Origin: Moniliophthora roreri
Taxonomy: Eukaryota > Basidiomycota > Agaricomycetes > Agaricales > Marasmiaceae
Direction of reading: 5' to 3'
DNA length: 64,000 nt
Assembly (NCBI GenBank): GCA_001466705.2
Contig: LATX02000020.1
Span: forward strand, 1-64,000
Positions 60,466 to 64,000 of the stretch are shown piece by piece. The stretch's first letter is position 1. Each line of letters begins with the position of its first letter. Both the position numbers and the translations under genes were made by a program. The notes beneath the pieces are model-generated. The model saw only the letters and a list, made by a program, of their open reading frames with translations. It ran no database searches and was not told the DNA's origin.

Positions 60466-61919
60466 GGACTTTGTGACTTTAGAAGAAACTCCACGAAATT
60501 CTGAAAAGAAAGCGCGAGAACGACGGTTTTCCCAGTTTGGAGTCCTGCAAGCGATGTTTCTCAGCGAGAACTCTGGTAGAGATCAAGCAAATATTGTACG
60601 TACCTAATTAATTCTCAAAAAACAAAAGATACACATTTTTCATTGACATGTACAACGCGAAAGTGGCATAATGCTCTGATTCCAGCTTCCCTTTCCGGAG
60701 TCGCTAAGAACGTTCCCAATGACTCAGGTCTGAGTAGTTCGGTAGGTACCACCGACTCAGAAAGCAATTCGGCAATAAACCGATAATGACGACCTTGAGA
60801 AGCTAAGAGAAGAGCGGCGGAAGACGGTCAGTCGTATCTCTCGAAACCTAGCCCTGATAACGGTACGCGTCGTTACGTACGTCACAAAACACGGTTAAGA
60901 CACCGGAAAGTCTATTTTGGTCGCCGTCAGAGCGGTCAGGGTAAAATTTGCCGAATATGGGTGACTTGACTGGCTCGTCCTGTTGATTTCAAGCTTTGCA
61001 GCAGGATATAAGATAGTGTAGGATGAACGAGAGTGTTGATGGGGGCTTGGATGCATCTAGAGCCAGTAAGACCATGTATATATCATCAGTAATAGGAAGC
61101 TAGTTCAGTTGGTCAGCGCACCGGAGTTTACTAGTATATCCACCAATCCTTCCGCTGCCGAAGAGAAAGATCCAGGATAATCATGCTGACTAGGCGAATA
61201 CTGACGAACTAGGTTTTGGGAAAGCCGATCCAAATTTTTGGGTCAAACTGTTACAGTTCTTCACCCCGTGAATAACTCTAAATGACACTCGTAGACAGCA
61301 TCGTACCGGAAACGAACATCCAACACATGGGCACAGAATATCCCCTATTCGAACACCTAGGCCCGCACAAGTGATAGTAAGTTGGTGAATAGCCAAAGCT
61401 GAAGGGAAAAAAATCTCATTGTGTCCTGAGTTTGAACATCATACTTTCGGTAGGTGCTCTTCAATCCGTAACAAAATTCAGAGACAAGAGCTGATGAATC
61501 TCGTGCGGTATTGAGGGGGACGTAGGCGGCGATGGTGTGCTGATGTAGAAATAATAGTCCGTGGTGAATCAGAGGCACTGAGATACAGACCAAGATGATT
61601 GAATTCGGTATTGTGTAGTCATCCACTGTCTGCGATACTCAAAACGTCAATTAATATGCATGATCTATTAAGACCTTTCAATAACGACATACTTATCAGT
61701 TGATCCGTTCGTTTCTCATCTGGCAAGCCATCGACATAGTTCTCACACTGATAGGACATCGACACTGCAGTGGACAGCACTGGAACATGAAAGCAGCAAA
61801 GAAATGACATGGAAGGAAGAAAGGAAGCGGCACTCGGAACTTGCACGTGCACTTAGGTGGGCGCTTTGCTGGGTGTTCTCACGCTGTCCCGCTTCAATCC
61901 GAACATCCATTCCACAACT
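60466..61919 (+). repeat. Duplicated segment, copy 2
   Basis: Near-identical to 20548-22002 (offset 39917). Its first about 20 bp, GTGACTTTAGAAGAAACTCC, extend the homology leftward to the point where the 58.1-60.4 kb insertion ends. It keeps CpG, unlike its separated left part at 57.7-58.1 kb. Confidence 0.88.
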
Positions 61920-62341
61920 ACAAGTACGGAGAGGAAGGCAACTATTATGGGATTAAGCCGGAAAATCAGCAGCTGGATGACACTTGGCTTCCTGCCTACA
62001 GCAATGCTTCCTGTTTCCTTTTCTTTCAGGCGTCAGGTCAGAAGTTTAGAATCACCCAATTTCTGCTGCAGTTTCTGCTTACCTTATGTTCTGCCAGATC
62101 CACAATGAACAGTTTCTGGCTGAAATCTGTCTAACCGATTCTTTTCCTAAAATGATGTGGTTTTAGGCTCATAGTATGTCATGCACAAGAGGTCGAATAG
62201 CGGAGAAAGGAGGGCTGCACTGCCAACCATCTGCAACACAGTTCAATTGCCGAGCCTCAGCATGTAGCCATTCTATTACACCGAACACGATACTCAAGAC
62301 GCTCTCGTGAGTCCAGTAGATCTAGGTTGTGTTTTCCTCCC
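61920..62341. other. Intergenic host DNA, no gene recognised
   Basis: A plus-strand frame starting KYGEEGNYYGIKPENQ at about 61922 could be a decayed exon, but no family could be assigned. The right part leads into a TATA box. Confidence 0.3.
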
Positions 62342-62348
62342 TATAAAA
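62342..62348 (+). promoter_or_regulatory. TATA box upstream of the GH16-like relic
   Basis: TATAAAA lies 55 bp before the ATG at 62403. Confidence 0.5.
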
Positions 62349-62402
62349 GATGGTTGCTGCTGCATGGAATAGAACCAGTTCCGCACCCATCGCGATCGAA
62401 GC

Positions 62403-62850
62403 ATGCGTTCGTCGTTCTCAACCACGGTCCTATCCTCGGTCTTTCTGGTTGCCGTGAAAGCTCGTGCTCCTTACACGCTCCAAGACAATTGCCGAGAGGC
62501 ATTCTTTGAGCGAGTTGCGCTCCATACTTATCCTTCCGCCTATAAAACTGATAGAATTTATCCCAGTGAATTCAACTCTTCTGTTCTCTAGATCGTACTC
62601 AAGGCCTCGCATTTGTTCAAGATGACTGACGGTACTAACTGTAGACAACACGGTCCACGTGCTAATTGACATTGCCACGTGGGCATGGGCGCCTCGCTTC
62701 CCGATCATTATCATCGATCGTCGTCGCCTTCGTTCCCACACCTCTCAGGTCGATTTGGGTCACCGAGGACTACGACACCCACTCTGTATCGACCCCATTA
62801 TGCGGCTAGGAGCTTCGCTGGTACGAAATGACTACATAGAATAATTCATT
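62403..62850 (+). pseudogene. GH16-like glycoside hydrolase relic
   Basis: The plus strand starts with a signal-peptide-like MRSSFSTTVLSSVFLVAVKA, then APYTLQDN...EAFFERV, which matches the N-terminal YxLxDNxxGxxFF pattern of fungal GH16 enzymes. After a broken stretch comes GLAFVQDD and, in another frame, VLTVDNTVHV, which match the next GH16 segment (LAFVQDDGT..VLxVDNT). The reading then becomes unrecognisable near 62700-62850, and the catalytic ExDxxE motif is not seen. GH16 enzymes cleave beta-1,3/1,4-glucans outside the cell or in the wall. Frame changes and missing active-site residues mean it is not functional. The promoter and the signal peptide remain. Confidence 0.45.
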
Positions 62851-63007
62851 TGTGTTACCTGGTCGGTGGAAAATGGTATGAATACGTGTCTTCTGTTGCC
62901 CTATAGCACTGTCTTCCTGAATCGGGATACGAAATCTCTCGCGCGACAATCGCGATATCCTGCATCCTTTTTTCCACTAAATTCTCCAGGCGCTAGTAAA
63001 TGCGGCA

Positions 63008-63403
63008 CGTATCCCAAGACCCGGTGAAATGGGTGGCGAGGCCGTTGTTGTGGCAATCTCAGACAGGTTTTTGTCCAAACACTCTTGAAGTTCTGCTCGG
63101 TCTCGTTTTGTCCAAACCTCAGATCAGGCTTCAGCCGGACCCTAATTTTTGTCCAGGCTAGCGATTGGCCTATAAAGAACTCAAAAAATTCCACAGGGTG
63201 CGAAATTGCTACAGTGTTTGTAGATGTCCGTCATTGTCGGGGGGGCCTCTGTGGCTTTCTGTGGAAGAGCGCCGGACGTACTACTAATTTGGGTCGACAA
63301 TACACCTCACAGGGCCTTCCTTGTCCAAACCTGACACGGACACGGGTGTAAGTCCCTCCAAGCTCGATCGGTCTCATTACCCACTTCACCGGGTCCTCAT
63401 ACG
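63008..63403. mobile_element. MITE-like element with 35-bp inverted ends
   Basis: The left end CGTATCCCAAGACCCGGTGA is mirrored at the right by CGTATGAGGACCCGGTGAAG on the other strand; the match continues through TGGGT to about 63044 and 63369. Roughly 396 bp, non-coding, CpG-containing. Its interior carries TTTGTCCAAAC or close variants at 63069, 63107, 63151 and 63321. A target duplication is not obvious. Confidence 0.65.
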
Positions 63404-63839
63404 CTATTTGACGCTTCTGCTTTTCAGTCGCAAGATTCATGTCGTACCTGTTACGCAAATATCGCCTATTGGTTGGTTTCTGTACATATATGCTCACGTG
63501 ACTGCATGTCGGATTGTTCCCACTTGTTTCAGAGACAAGATAATAGCCATGTGAGGCGTCTCATCTCTGCATCATCCTTCCCTCAGGAACAATAGTGATT
63601 ATCTCGGCAGTCACAGTCATGAGATTATTGCCATGATAAATGCAACTCTATTGTTTTATCCTGTGGGGTATAAATTCCATCCTCCAGTATGGAGATACAC
63701 TGCTTATCCCAAGTGAACCGCCCCGTCGCTCATTCTCAATAATTTGGCGAAATTCCTGTGAGCCGAAGATCAGGTATGTTCATATTCTATTGGCTACTAA
63801 AACTTCTAACGACACAACTATCAAGTACACCCTTTCGCG
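63404..63839. other. Promoter-side DNA of the F-box gene, no other gene recognised
   Basis: About 430 bp of host DNA. TATAAATTCC at about 63669 lies about 170 bp upstream of the F-box start and could be its TATA element if the 5' UTR is long. Confidence 0.35.
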
Positions 63840-64000
63840 ATGAAGGTCACACAAGATGTCGTTGATCTTTTGATTGATGAGTTCTCTTGCAATGAAGACG
63901 CACTCAAGACTCTCTCGTTGGTCTCTCGTTCATGGGTCCCACGTGCTCGTAGACACCTTTTCCGAACCCTCTGTCTTCCACAGTTCCCACAGTCTCGAAC
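63840..64000 (+). CDS. F-box protein, N-terminal part, cut by window end
   Basis: The frame from ATG at 63840 stays open for 53 codons to the edge. It has MKVTQDVVDLLIDEFSCNED, ALKTLSLVSRSWVPRARRHL and FRTLCLP. This is the F-box pattern of Agaricomycete proteins, in which a short first helix (DLLIDEL) is followed by LKxLSLVSRSWxPxARxHLF. It would bind Skp1 and act as the substrate adaptor of an SCF ubiquitin ligase. No lesion is visible; the rest lies outside the window. Confidence 0.8.
   Translation, partial: MKVTQDVVDLLIDEFSCNEDALKTLSLVSRSWVPRARRHLFRTLCLPQFPQSR

Overview
This window looks like a fungal genome, most likely an Agaricomycete (mushroom-forming basidiomycete). Short introns of about 50 bp with GT..AG ends interrupt nearly every host gene. 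The recognisable families fit that lineage: a SWIM/RING ubiquitin-ligase-like protein, F-box and BTB proteins, an M35 deuterolysin-type protease, cytochrome P450 and GH16 relics, a small secreted cysteine-rich protein, and chromodomain-bearing Ty3/gypsy elements.

The DNA falls into two kinds. Host-like, CpG-containing DNA lies at about 8.8-28.8 kb and 60.3-64.0 kb. CpG-poor, TG/CA-rich decayed repeat DNA lies at about 0-8.8 kb and 28.8-59.8 kb. From left to right: a decayed XPG/GEN1-like nuclease relic; an inverted copy of a 1.75-kb repeat (family R); three copies of a GGCCTTTT-rich repeat (family T); a decayed Pro/Ser/Thr-rich gene that abuts a 139-bp interstitial telomeric tract beside an N. 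The host block follows: SWIM-RING gene (-), P450 pseudogene (+), F-box/zinc-finger gene (-), an unassigned stretch, deuterolysin gene (-), an F-box relic with a 1.44-kb segment duplicated at 60.5 kb, unassigned minus-strand exons, a damaged BTB gene (+) and the secreted protein gene (+).

From 28.8 to 59.8 kb is a repeat block. Its core is a nested stack. Ty3/gypsy element A (minus strand, 37753-55359) contains repeat R1 and a second chromovirus, element B (plus strand, 44524-54146). Element B contains repeat R2 inside its 5' LTR and a 718-bp inverted-repeat element in its pol region. The target duplications, and the gag reading frame of A that is restored when the insertions are mentally removed, support this order. 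Solo LTRs related to those of B and a Tc1/mariner-like MITE flank the stack. The right end holds the second copy of the duplicated segment, a GH16-like relic, a MITE-like inverted-repeat element and the 5' end of an F-box gene that runs off the window.

The intact host genes suggest protein turnover (RING, F-box and BTB components) and secretion (protease, cysteine-rich protein). No metabolic gene cluster or operon-like organisation is visible. Gene structures were spliced by eye and no database search was possible.
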